Shown here one piece after another: positions 1 to 19,200 of a stretch of 64,000 bases of DNA (positions are counted from its first letter, which is position 1; the number at the start of each line of letters is the position of its first letter). Both the position numbers and the translations under genes were made by a program. The DNA lies in NCBI GenBank assembly GCA_002189035.1, contig NEEC01000017.1, forward strand, positions 2,170,001-2,234,000, written 5' to 3'. The DNA comes from Utricularia gibba. Taxonomy: Eukaryota; Streptophyta; Magnoliopsida; Lamiales; Lentibulariaceae. The notes beneath the pieces were generated by a model. It was not told where the DNA came from, searched no databases, and saw only the letters and a list, made by a program, of their open reading frames with translations.

Positions 1-31
1 GCCGAAGTGGGTGTGATTTTACTGGTTTCTG

Positions 32-1827
32 CTATGGAGGTTTAGCTATATGCAGCTTCTTCCTCTCCTCCATTTCTGGGGTCCAAACGCAGTGACTTCT
101 GAGATTCTCTGGCATGGTATGGTAAACTTTCCACCACAAAGCATGTGCCGAATCGCTGGCGAAACGCTTGTTCTCAACCACATCTTTGTTGCAGTCGTGG
201 CTCCTTTCTCTGCACATCCATGGCTTGAATCCCAGATAGTGCACTGCGGAGACATCTCCAGGGATCACTTCATGCATCGAATCTGGCACAGGGTTGAAGT
301 CCTTGAGAAAGTTCAGCCTGCTGGGCCAGCGATGCCACCACATGAAGACTTCATTGAGGAAGCCCTGATCGCCGCCATTGTATGATCTCACACGGAGCGT
401 TCTTCTCTTCAGAGCCTTGAACATGCAGCTGGATGGCTCCACCAGCATCAGCCCTGAGTTGAATATGTGCCTGCTGTTCGCCACCGCGGAGAGCTCGGGG
501 TAGGCGAAGAGCTCGTCCATATTGCGGAGAATTAGGAAGTCGGAGTCGATGAAGATGAGCTTCTGGTACTCGGTGAGCTGCCATATGCGGAGCTTGCTGT
601 AGTTCCATTCGTTGTAGGACTCGGTGTTGGTGTCGGCGTAGGGGTTTCGTATCCGTTTTATCAGCTTGATATTCCATCCTGCTGCCTTGAGTCCATGGAG
701 GTGGTTGATGGAGATGGAAGCATCAGCTAGAAGCATCAGGTCCCTTGTTGTGTTTGACATGAGGATGCTCTGAGCTAAAACTATTGCTCCGCAGACGTAG
801 TCCTCTGATGAATGGAGGACTGTAACATATGCTTCTTTTGCCTTCTGAACAGGCCCTCTCTTCACTTCTTCCTCCCTGAAACAATATCAGCCTCTTCTTT
901 TTCTTCGTTCAAAGAAGATGCACCATTTTTACCTGGTTCTGGGAAGAGGGGTGCAAGTTGGCAAGAACCCACGGGCATATGAATCTTCTGCATCAGCCTA
1001 TTCAGATCGGGCCTGTAGACAAAGGTGCTGCCTTCCTGATACAGTAAGTCGTTGCATCTGAAGATCTCCAGCATGGGGCGGCATGATCCTGAAAAGATGG
1101 CAAATACGCCTCTTCTGTGCTTCCTCCCACTCTTTGCTAACAAGTTTGCTGCCGCTAGATTCACTTGCAGTCTGAGAACATGGTAGTAATCTCGACTGTT
1201 CGCATCCTCTGTTTTGGGACATGGGACATCAGCAACAACTGCATCCAAGTCAGTGTAGTCCTCAGTTCTTGGCAAGGGGATATTGGGGCATCTGGATGAA
1301 TCCCAGGGCAGGCTTTCATCGATCCATTCAGGGTACAAGTCTTTCCACTTCACATCCATGGACACCTGCTCAAAGTGTATGTTCACCACCTCCACATTTT
1401 CTCCAAGCTTGATGGGACCAAATGAGGCGCGTGCACCATGAATGACACCTATTTTCATTCTTCTTCTGTTCATCTTTTGCTGAATTACCTGGTACCATCC
1501 GGGGTTGCTTTGACATCCTGAGCTTGTCTTCATAACCGGGTGTCCATGGGGTTCCACCCTGTCGATCTGATGAACCGTTTCGTTGTAGAGAGTGGTGATC
1601 GACAGAAGGACAAGGGAGAAGATGATGACTACAGAGCCCCATAGGTTCTTTGTGCTCATTGGTTTTTCGTTGCCAGGGCTGTTTGGAGACTTCAATGCTC
1701 GGTGCTGATATGATATGATTTCAGTGTCCTCTTGTATTCCACACAGAGCATGTGAAGCAAAAGTTGGAGATCCCCCCTGTTTGGGAGTTAACATGCATGA
1801 TTCTGATCTCCTTGAAAGAAATTCCAT
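32..1827 (-). CDS. GUX/PGSIP-type GT8 xylan glucuronosyltransferase
   Basis: Family GT8 Golgi enzyme of the plant glycogenin-like/GUX group, which adds glucuronic acid side chains to xylan in secondary walls. Two exons are visible: 933-1827 and 32-864. They are joined across a 68-nt intron (donor at 932, acceptor AG at 866-865), which removes an in-frame stop and keeps phase; about 575 aa result. The N-terminal part has a cytosolic tail and one signal-anchor helix near residues 64-82, followed by the stem region with YPEWID and PVGSC, both typical of GUX. The catalytic half shows EAYVTVLHSS, NEWNYSKLRIWQLTEY, a metal-binding D-S-D near residue 405 (most relatives have D-A-D), NGGDQG and HYLGFKPW. 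The start at 1827 is the first ATG of the open frame. Which GUX paralogue it is (1/2/3 or the 4/5 type) cannot be told. The extreme C-terminus is shorter than in relatives. Confidence 0.87.
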
Positions 1828-2102
1828 AAACAGCAGAAGTACAAAGACAGATAGCTGCTGACTGCACTGCTTAACAGTTAATATCGATTTGTTAACTGAT
1901 TCATATACAAGATTTGGATTAATATCCCTTTAATTCTATTGATCTTCGCCGATGGAGCATCTGCGTGGGTTACTAAAATGAATGGATCAGACAAGCCATA
2001 CAGTTTATTGGTAACACAGCGCCAAAACCAAGCCCCCGTTACAGCTCATAATGCCACAAACAAGACTAGGGACAACCAGGAACGCAATTCCTAGACATGA
2101 AT

Positions 2103-3883
<1,781 letters not shown>

Positions 3884-5450
3884 ATGGAGCTGGAGTCTGC
3901 AAATCGAAAAATGGAGACGAGCAACAGCGAGGCGGTGTTTGAATCCCTAAACCTAAGCCCTCAGCTTTTCATCAATGAGGTCCGCAATGCCGTCGATGAT
4001 TTGATTGATGAAGCTTTCGCTTTCTTTCTCAAGTATGGGTCTCGCCTTCTCTTTCTCCGGTTTATGTTGGCCATTACTTTTTTCGCGCTTAGCCTTCCTG
4101 AATTGATGCAGAGAAGCTGCTAGGCTTCTTAAGATCGAGGGCGGCGAGCGATCTGCTGAATTGTCGAAGGTATTCTTTTCACATGAAGATTATTATCAGT
4201 CGATAATCTAAAATGAACTTTTTGATAGGGGGTCGACTACGTTCGTGATTTGGTTTCTCTGACGGTTGAGCAGAGAATGCAGAAATGGGAAGAATATTCT
4301 CTTCATTTTTGCTTCAGTGTGCCAGAGGGGTTCTCGCTGCCCAGAGAGGTAAGTTAGCATGTTTTTCTGATTGTTGTCTGGAGCATATCGTTTTGTTGTG
4401 TTTTATGATGCTTGCTTCGTTTGCTTTGTTTTAGAATGAGTTATCCACTGAGTATTTACCGCACCTGAATGCCCTTACTGATGAAGGGTTGGACGAAGAG
4501 CTGACTTCTTTGCGTGAGAAACTTGATAAGGTAACTAGGACCCTTCTTCAGACTGTTCAACTACGGTGAGCTGCTACAAATTATGAAAATGAGAGCGAGT
4601 CACAATGTATTAAAACTAGGCCTAGATATTGGCCTGCACTCTCATTCCTCATACAAATTAGCCCAACGGTGTGATTATCAATATTTGACATTCCCACTTA
4701 CTTTTTCTAGATCTTATAACTTTTGGTATAAAATATTCGCTTATGTTGCCCTGGTGAGGACATTAAGTTTCTGTGCACAGGTCGGAAGAGAAAATGCTGA
4801 GCTCAGAAAAGAACTTCATGCGAAGAAGAGACAGCTATTGCCATATAGTCAATCTGCGCTCTCTATTGATGAAGAGTTGCTGATGTATGAGAAAAGTGGT
4901 GCAAACGAAGCCTTCAAAGGTACAAGAACCTGAACCTTCTGAGCGCTAAGCATTACAAAACTAGTATAAATTCAATTATACTCGGCCTTGGCCTGGCTAA
5001 TGAATTCTTTTAAATATTGTTGTCGTGTTCAATGACCACTTGGATTTTGAGAATTAATGAGATTCCTACCACTCCTGGTTGTCATATTAGTTGAAAGTTA
5101 GATGCCATATGTTTCTGGTTGTTATGACATGCAGCTGGACTCCGTTCTTACCTACCGTCTAACTGTGATTTCTGAATATAGAGCTGACTACTCTGGCATT
5201 AGAACTTCATGCGAAAGTAGGGATTCTCAAGAGAAAAAGGATGGAAGAGATTCAATGTCACAGCAGTAAAATGCTGAACAACGAATCAACCGACATACTA
5301 AGATTACCATTCGGTGATGGTAAGCATGAAAAAAACACTGGAGCATCATCCCTTTCCTTGCTAAGCTCCTTCATCTCTGACTCCGTAGGTGGTTCTGGCT
5401 TCAAACTGCAAGAAGTTGAGCAGTTCCTGAGCGATATAGATCCATCATAG
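3884..5450 (+). CDS. MIS12: Kinetochore protein MIS12 homologue
   Basis: Subunit of the MIS12 complex that links CENP-C at the inner kinetochore to the outer microtubule-binding layer. Six exons fit GT-AG rules and phase: 3884-4032, 4112-4169, 4229-4348, 4435-4530, 4781-4919 and 5182-5450, giving 276 codons plus stop. The N-terminus reads SEAVFESLNLSPQLFINEV then VDDLIDEAFAFF, the Mis12 family signature; CFSVPEGFSLP and a coiled-coil LDEELTSLREKL follow. An in-frame ATG at 3911 aligns better with the Arabidopsis start as I remember it, so the true start may be 27 bases downstream. The exon 5-6 junction is the least certain, but it restores the ELTTLALELHAKVGILKRKR coiled coil without a stop. 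Confidence 0.85.
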
Positions 5451-6771
5451 CTTATTATTGCTCTTGGCTAGAAACCAAATCTGCTATAACTTGCTGATGT
5501 GTTCGATCTTTGAATCTTTCTCAAGGGAAGAATGAGCAGGCCCTCTAGGGAATTAGCAACCAGGTTCGTATCTTTGTAATCAAGTTGTGTATCTGAAAAT
5601 GTCAATCTGATTTGCGACATCATAAAATCCTTTGGGTAATATATTTTGTTAGATGATGACATAAGATTTTGTAAATTTTAATATGATATATTTTTTTATA
5701 TTCCTTTAATTATTGATATAATAGTATTCCGGGAGACAATGAATTTGTGTTGTGCCAATTAAAGTATATCATCTTTTAAATTAAAAATAAATAATTTTCT
5801 AAAAGTTACTAAATTAACGGTTATTTGGGCCAATCATTGTGGCCCGCCCATAAGGCCATGTGCTCTCAACATAATCCGGCCCAATAAGAAATCAAATCCT
5901 GGGGTTCATTGAAACTCATCCATAAGAATCTCACTTATTCCGAGGTCGAACGTGGGAAAAATTAATAATACAAAATATTCTTTTTTTAAAAAAAATCATA
6001 TAGAATGTACGGATATGTAATATTTTATTCTGTCCCGAAAATATTCTGAAAAGTCTGTATTATAAAGTATATCAATCTGATTTATTTTTAAAATAAAAAA
6101 GAAAAGTCAAAGGGGGTGTTATGTGATATTTTGGCATTGACCGATTCTTGTCCTAAACCTTAGGTTTAGATAATGACGAGTAAAAATCTGTAATAAGATA
6201 TTTGAAAATCTGGGGTTTACTCTTTCTCTTGATTGTGTCGTCTTTTGCTGTTATATAAATGTGCTGTTTATACTGAATTTTAATGGTTTTTTTTTTTAGT
6301 TTTTGTTTGTGGAGGGAGGTGTTGGACCAATGGAGGCACTAGTGGTGTACTGTTAGCGTCATCTTCTTCAGTGGTCTGGTTTTTATAGAATTGAGGGTGG
6401 ATATAAAAAGGTGGAATTTTTCCGGAGTGGGTTTGTTTTGTATTGGGCGAATTAGGCAGCATTCGATTAGAAAAAAAGGAGGAGCTCGCATGTATTGTTA
6501 AGCTATCTTCTCGGCTGCTGATTCATACCAAACTCGCATCTGCGGATCTAGTGACCAAAATACAACAAGCAGTGCCTCGAAAAGGTGGCCCTTTTACATG
6601 GTGTAATCGAAATCCTTACCCGCCATTAGAAATCGCTTTCCTTTTTTGGATCATTGTTGTTGTTCACCGACGACCCCCGTTCGCGTTCCCGCATTTGGAT
6701 TGCTTTCTGGGTTCGGTTGCTTGTGGATAATAGCGGTGTAAATCTGATCCCTGTCGGAAGAAAAGGGAGTA
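5451..6771. other. AT-rich intergenic spacer, MIS12 to hexokinase
   Basis: No convincing gene. It holds the MIS12 3' region, long A/T runs and two site II-like stretches near 5825-5885. The last ~300 bases before 6772 are less AT-rich and probably contain the hexokinase promoter and leader. Small open frames at 6280-6462 and 6443-6730 have no recognisable content. Confidence 0.6.
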
Positions 6772-9277
<2,506 letters not shown>

Positions 9278-10722
9278 AGGGTGTTTGGACAGAGTGGCTT
9301 GTAGTGCTTCTAGTAGTTTGATCCCAAGCTTGTCGATTGATTCTCCTGTATCTGTATTACTGACTCCGTTGGGGTGCAGATCAGTTATTATGGTGGTCTG
9401 TTGTCTATGCACAACAAAGCAATAAGGAGCAGTGTTACAGATGTATCTTGAATGCACCAATAAGCCTTTCTTTCTTTACAGACTTTCGATCTCAAATCAT
9501 GTGCATTCATTCATTCATCAACAGATAAAAGAACATGCTGACTCCTGAGTTTGTTTCAAAAATGCAGGAAATCATAAGAGGGAACTGAGGTATGAAATGA
9601 CAAACCAACCTCATCCCATCGCCGCCCACCATTCCCAAGTTGATTACAAACTTGGTTCTGATGAAATCTGAGTTGTCGTATCCAGAAAAAGAACTCATAC
9701 AAACTCAATGTCATCATATTACAGTCCTTGGAAACATGTGAGTATCATAGAATTTCACTGCTGTAGCGTATATGGTAGGCCGTATCCTTGCAAAGTGTGC
9801 ACACAACCAGCAGTTCAAAAACTAGGCAAGAGCAAGTCTGTATATTGTACATGGAAAAACGCAAATACAAACATAAAATAAAAATTGACTCCTCGACCAA
9901 AAACAAACTTAAAACTCAAACTTTCACCACGATCGAGTTCAACTCCACGAATGCAACAAGCACACACACACACACACGAAGAATTCTTGATCAAAACAGA
10001 CAACAATCGAAAGCCGAAACTCACCGTCGAAAATCTCTCAGAAGCGAGAAGACCGCCAACTCCAAACCCAATTAAACTTCAACGACATCACCGAACAATC
10101 AATCCCCTCTGAAACCCAAACAAACTAAAAGGCGGGTTCCCGGGGCACGAACAGAGAAAGCGCCGCTGACAAGTTTACGGGGTACGAGAACACTTGGTGC
10201 AGACTCTGAGAGGAAACTACGATGACACGGAGAAAGCAACAGTTTACAGGTAATATTTATACATTGGGTTTGCAACCATTCTAAAATAATATTTTAACTT
10301 TTTGTTATTGCATTTCTATTTCAGTATTTTCACAACGATAAGTTTTAGTACTCAATCTGCATCCATAATATCCGTTATTGGAATTAAAATTAGTCTAAGT
10401 TTTATATTATGTAGCCGTTCAGAATCAAACCACATTTCTGTCCCTGGAACAGTTTGAACAGTAGACTCACGACTAGTGCTGAGTAAAATTCAATCCACTC
10501 GTACTTGTGCAGGAAAAAGAATTTGGCAGACACAAGCCTTGCGTGCGTATGTATATATTGTCCTTACATAATAAACCGTTACAACAATTCTGGACTACTC
10601 TTGGGATGCCTGCTTGCCATGAAAAAAAGAAAAAAAAAACACTGACCTCCTCTGCGTCTTATTCCCTCTTACTGAAACATGCACGTCAAGAAACAAAGAC
10701 CCTATTGTGTTTCTGTGTTAGC
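9278..10722. other. Spacer with hexokinase 3' region; no supported gene
   Basis: Contains the 3' region of hexokinase and later the 3' region of the opposite-strand malic enzyme. On the minus strand a consensus-like splice donor (GTGAGT) occurs near 10024, with short open frames (9507-9698 and around 10070), but I could not assemble a protein. A transcribed non-coding or very small gene is possible. Confidence 0.4.
9961..9977. repeat. CA dinucleotide microsatellite
   Basis: Eight and a half perfect CA units in the spacer downstream of hexokinase, read directly. Confidence 0.9.
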
Positions 10723-14743
<4,021 letters not shown>

Positions 14744-15504
14744 GGTTGCCAAGGACAGAAAAAAGGAGACGGTTTTTGGCCCGTGAATCAGCGGAGCAAG
14801 GAGAAAATGAGAAGAGAGTGCGGGTTCCTTAAGAAGGGATCCCCCCACTTTCTCTCTCACGCCCTCTCGCTCCTAGGCGTAGCCTCAATTTGCTTTAAAC
14901 CAGTGAGTTAACAGAACCCATGGCTAATCTGAGGGCAACCAGCTAAGCTTTTTTGAACGAAAACGACATTGAAGTGGAATCCCAAATACGTGTTTGTGAG
15001 GCGGGAGTGCGTCCACACAGATGGGTGCCAACTACCAGCTCCGCCATAGCCAGAATAAATCAAAGGCATCATCGAGATCTCCGTCTACATCCACGTAATG
15101 TGAGTCACTCGCCCATGTGTTTGGATGGCTCACAGCTCTCGGATCCCCAGCCACCTCGTGGACCAGCGCTTCCGAGGTAATCACCTAACCCTAATTAATA
15201 CCTTCGGGGTTGGATAGATCGTGGGTTCATCGGGATCCACGACGGCCGGTGCATTGCCTCACAAAAAACAATTATTTAAAAAAAAAGATTTTCCAACGAA
15301 TACCTCTGACGTGGTCGAGGCGTGGGGTCCCACGTGAATCCAATTCCATGTCTGGTTTAAAACATCCAAACCTGATGAGGAAGCCACCACCGAGTAAAAA
15401 CAAATCCAACCAAAATAAACAAAAAAAAAACACCCCACGAGGGTATTATTTTAGAGAGTATAGTTATAATTAATTTTAATTTTATATTTCATGGGCAGAA
15501 TTAG
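14744..15504. other. Spacer upstream of malic enzyme and tRNA-Ser
   Basis: Probably holds the malic enzyme promoter (CT-rich just upstream of 14743) and the region before the tRNA. Open frames at 14953-15180 and 15210-15473 are short and low-complexity with no recognisable domains. A CCACGTG G-box-like site lies near 15330. Confidence 0.5.
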
Positions 15505-15586
15505 GTCGATATGTCCGAGTGGTTAAGGAGGTAGACTCGAAATCTACTGGGTTTTGCCCGCGCAGGTTCGAATCCTGCTGTCGACG
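15505..15586 (+). tRNA. tRNA-Ser (anticodon CGA)
   Basis: An 82-nt type II tRNA. The 7-bp acceptor stem pairs GTCGATA with TGTCGAC (one T-G pair), with discriminator G at 15586. The anticodon stem GTAGA/TCTAC encloses loop CTCGAAA, giving anticodon CGA, which reads UCG serine codons. There is a long variable arm, as serine tRNAs require, and the T loop/B box is GGTTCGAATCC. No intron. CCA is not encoded, as normal for eukaryotes. Confidence 0.96.
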
Positions 15587-15587
15587 G

Positions 15588-15592
15588 TTTTT
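15588..15592 (+). terminator. RNA polymerase III terminator of tRNA-Ser
   Basis: A TTTTT run begins two bases after the mature tRNA end, the usual Pol III stop signal. Confidence 0.8.
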
Positions 15593-16277
15593 ATGGTTTC
15601 TTACTTTTAAAATTTATAAATATTAAATTTAAACAATTGAATTTATTATAAAAAAATTAGTTAGAAAGCACAAGTAAAATAAAAAATAAATTAAATATGA
15701 TCTTAACACACGAATTTCATTTAATCGCACAAGGGAAGAAGGCCATCTCCATTGCGTGCCAAGGCTTATGACGATTGCTCTCTATGATTGACTGCCTGCC
15801 CGCCTGGTTTTGAGGCTTCCAAATTGATTCAAAGGTGAGCTGGTTCCATACCAGAATCTGGGCATGACTAACTAGGTGATTTCATTGATATGCATCAACA
15901 GAATCTGGGGATCAGAGCATGGATTTGTTTTTCGCCTTCTTAAGCTATGCACCAAGGCACTGCGCTCTTCTTTTGCCTGTTAAATGTTGCTCAAAAGCGT
16001 GCCTTGGATCACATGAAACTTATATCCTGGAGTTCGTACGAAATCCAAAAAAAAGCAGCTTTGAGTGTAACACCAGACGAAAAAGAAACAAAGGAATACT
16101 GGGGAAGAATCATTAGGCAACTGTCTCCTCCTCTATCTGAGGTTAATTCAGACAAAAGCATACAGGCCAATGTTCGAAGGTGAACTCAAGGTCATCTTAC
16201 TATATTTTTGAGCTGTATGTATTTCTTTTACATGGGACAACAAGAAAGCTGGATGATCAATGTACCATGATGCGGCA
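15593..16277. other. Spacer with an unrecognised 78-codon ORF
   Basis: An ORF at 15947-16183 (+) starts MHQGTALFFCLLNVAQKRAL and contains a charged stretch, TPDEKETKEYWGRII. I do not recognise it. A possible 5' exon donor lies near 15835 and an acceptor near 15901, so a small spliced gene is conceivable. It is also downstream of, and opposite to, GC5, so it may be meaningless. Confidence 0.25.
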
Positions 16278-19200
16278 TCAAGGAGATGAATGTAAGGTTT
16301 GAATCTGTAAGAAGATGACAATGGGAATTGAGATTAGGAAAAATAGAGTGAGTGCAGATTTGAAGCTGAAGAGGTAGCTAACCTTATTCACAAGCAAGCT
16401 GACTTGTTCTTTATACATTTCCTTGAGATCAACAATATCGTTCCGAAGTTCCTCCAACTGTTATACATAATCAAAGTTTTAAATGGCAGGAACTGACAGC
16501 AAGGATAGGAATCAGAGCTAGTTGCAGGCATTCAAATGAAAATGATCATATAGTGATTCCACGTTTTCCTCTAACTCAGAGATACAAGACCATCACTTCA
16601 ACGTTACCTCTTCATCACGTTCACCCATCAACTCAAGTGCAGCTGAGTGCCTACGTCTGAGTGCATCCAGTTCTGCTCTTATTCCGGGCAGCAAAGAAGC
16701 TTCGGTGCGCAATCGTTCACACTGCCAACACACATAGTTGATATAAGCACTAGCACCAGGTTGACAGCTATTCAATGGTATGTACAACAGTTATTTTGAG
16801 CAGTTCCTCAGACAAACAACAGAACAAAACAGAGAGAGGAACAAACATATTGAATAGAGCTCAAACCCAACCTCAGCAGTTATTTTGACCAGTTCCTCAG
16901 ACAGAGAATCACGAACGGATTCCAGAGAAGCCTACAGATGGCAAGCATGGGTTATATTGGTCTAAACATGGTTATAGGTGAGTAAATACCACATTCGTTT
17001 CATACCAATCTAGATGCGTAAGATGCTAGCTCCCCATCCTTTTGACGAAGTGCAGCTTCAAAGGTGTTGGATGTTAGGCTTTTGATATAATATGGGCTCA
17101 CAGCCTCATCATCGGTTCTAAACCCAGATGATTTCTCAGATGGATCCAGGGTAGTTTTCAAAAAATAACTTTCTTCCATACTGGACAAGCTCCTTGCGCT
17201 CAAGATTTTTCGAGTTACATTACCTGAGAAAATATCACAAGTGAAATAACAGATTAAATAAGAGCATTGATTCATTGTCACGCTTTTGGTGATACCATTT
17301 TCAGATGAAATCGATTTTTCCCCGGAAGTGGGGCTTGAATCAGGTACAGGAGAAGGTTGAACATGGAAATCCATTTCCTTTTCAGAGCGAGTAGCTTTTT
17401 CTCGTTCAAGTTCCTGGTTGGCATTGAAATTCAGAATAAAAAGTCAATACTAAAGAAAAGGTTCATGAAACCACCTGTTGTAATTGCTCTTGATGCATCC
17501 GCATTTCAACCAACTCCTCTTTGTGCTTTCTTCGGAGTTCCTTGATTTCATTTTCCAGCTGAAATGCACGACTTTCATGAGTTTCAGCTTCCTCCTTCAA
17601 AACAAGATACTCCTGGCGATTCTCTGATGCTCTCTGCCTTTCCTTCTCAAGGGATTTTGTTAACTGTGTCTGTTCAGCTCGAAGGCATGATATCTGTATA
17701 ATTTATTACCATAAGCTGGCAGTGAAAAAAAATAAAGAACTGAACACCCAATGTATAACTGAAAAAAAGGTAAGAACCTGAGCTTCAAGAACATTTATTC
17801 GAGATAAGGTTTGAGTCATTCTTTCATTATAGTAACGCTCTTTTTCCTCAGCAGCTGCAGCTCTTGCCTCAGCTTCCTGCATGGATTAAGAATGACTAAG
17901 TACTTTGGAAAGACAAAAATAAACCACGTAAAACATTATATCCAAAACCTGAAGCCTTGAGTTGAGGGTTCTTTCGACAGCAGCCCAAGCTTCTGCTTTC
18001 CTAGCAGTTGTTTCCTGGCAATAATAGGAAAACTCAATTATGAATCGGCATACATAACCTATTACATGAAAATTCACTTTTTTGAAAAGAACCTGAATTG
18101 CTTCAATTTGTCGTAGAAGAGGTCTGGTAGACTCAGGAACTTTGGTTATTAGCTCCTCAAACCTAAGCTCGCTTGCCTTCATAGAATTAAGTAGAAATCA
18201 CATGGGGGGGAAACAGAAAACACAGCAGCAAAAAAGCCATGGGGAATTACTTGGCATCGTTTTTGAAGTTCCTCAATATCTTTTAGAAGTGTGTCTTCCC
18301 TAAAAGCAGCCTGCTGTTCCTTTCTGCTGAGAGTCTGGCGTAGCTCTTCAAGAGTTTGAATTAGCATACCTTCCCTTTCTTGAACTTCTCTTAGACGACT
18401 TTCCAGTTCAGTTCTAGCTTCAGTGTCTGCACGTGCCTCAGCTAAAGCCTCAGCTTCTTTTGCAGCATTCAGAGCATTAACATAGTATTCTTTTTGTGCA
18501 GTGAGTTCAGCTTGATGTTTTTCAACAGTCTCCTGTAGCAACTTCTCAGTCGTTGCCTTGTCTCTTTTTATGCTATCTACTTTACTCTCTTCAACCTAGA
18601 ATCCATACGCCAATTAGACCAATGCTAGATAACAAATTTAAACAGATAAAACAATGTTGATGTCCAGGATATGAATGACAGGATGGTATGACTGATATGG
18701 AATAAAAATCTGGAAAATATCAGGGAGGCCCCCTTTGAAAAAGATAAGTGAATATAGTACTTATAACTCTGTCAAATATGAGGATCTTATAGATTCTACA
18801 CAAGAAAAAAAATGACATGATTCATCAACATAGCAGATGAAAAAAGGGGCGAGTGGCACCCATACATGCATTTAAAAACACAAAGACAACGCACCTGAAT
18901 CCTTGTAAGCAATCCTTTTTTCTCTTCCTCAAGCTCTCTGATCTAGCACACATAAAAAGCAAATGATAACTGGCTCATGTGAATTCAGCTCGAGCATGCA
19001 ACTCCAAAAGAGGGAGTGATTTCGTACCTGTGCTCTCAGTTTTCTCATTTGAGCTTCTTGAGCTGCTTGCTTTTTGATAGCTGTTCACCTGTATACGAGT
19101 AACACAAGCATGAGTTTTGGGCCAGCATGAAACTACTAAATATACTAAGGAATCACCAAGGTAACCTCTCTAGTAAATATATTGTTATTTTGAACTTTAT

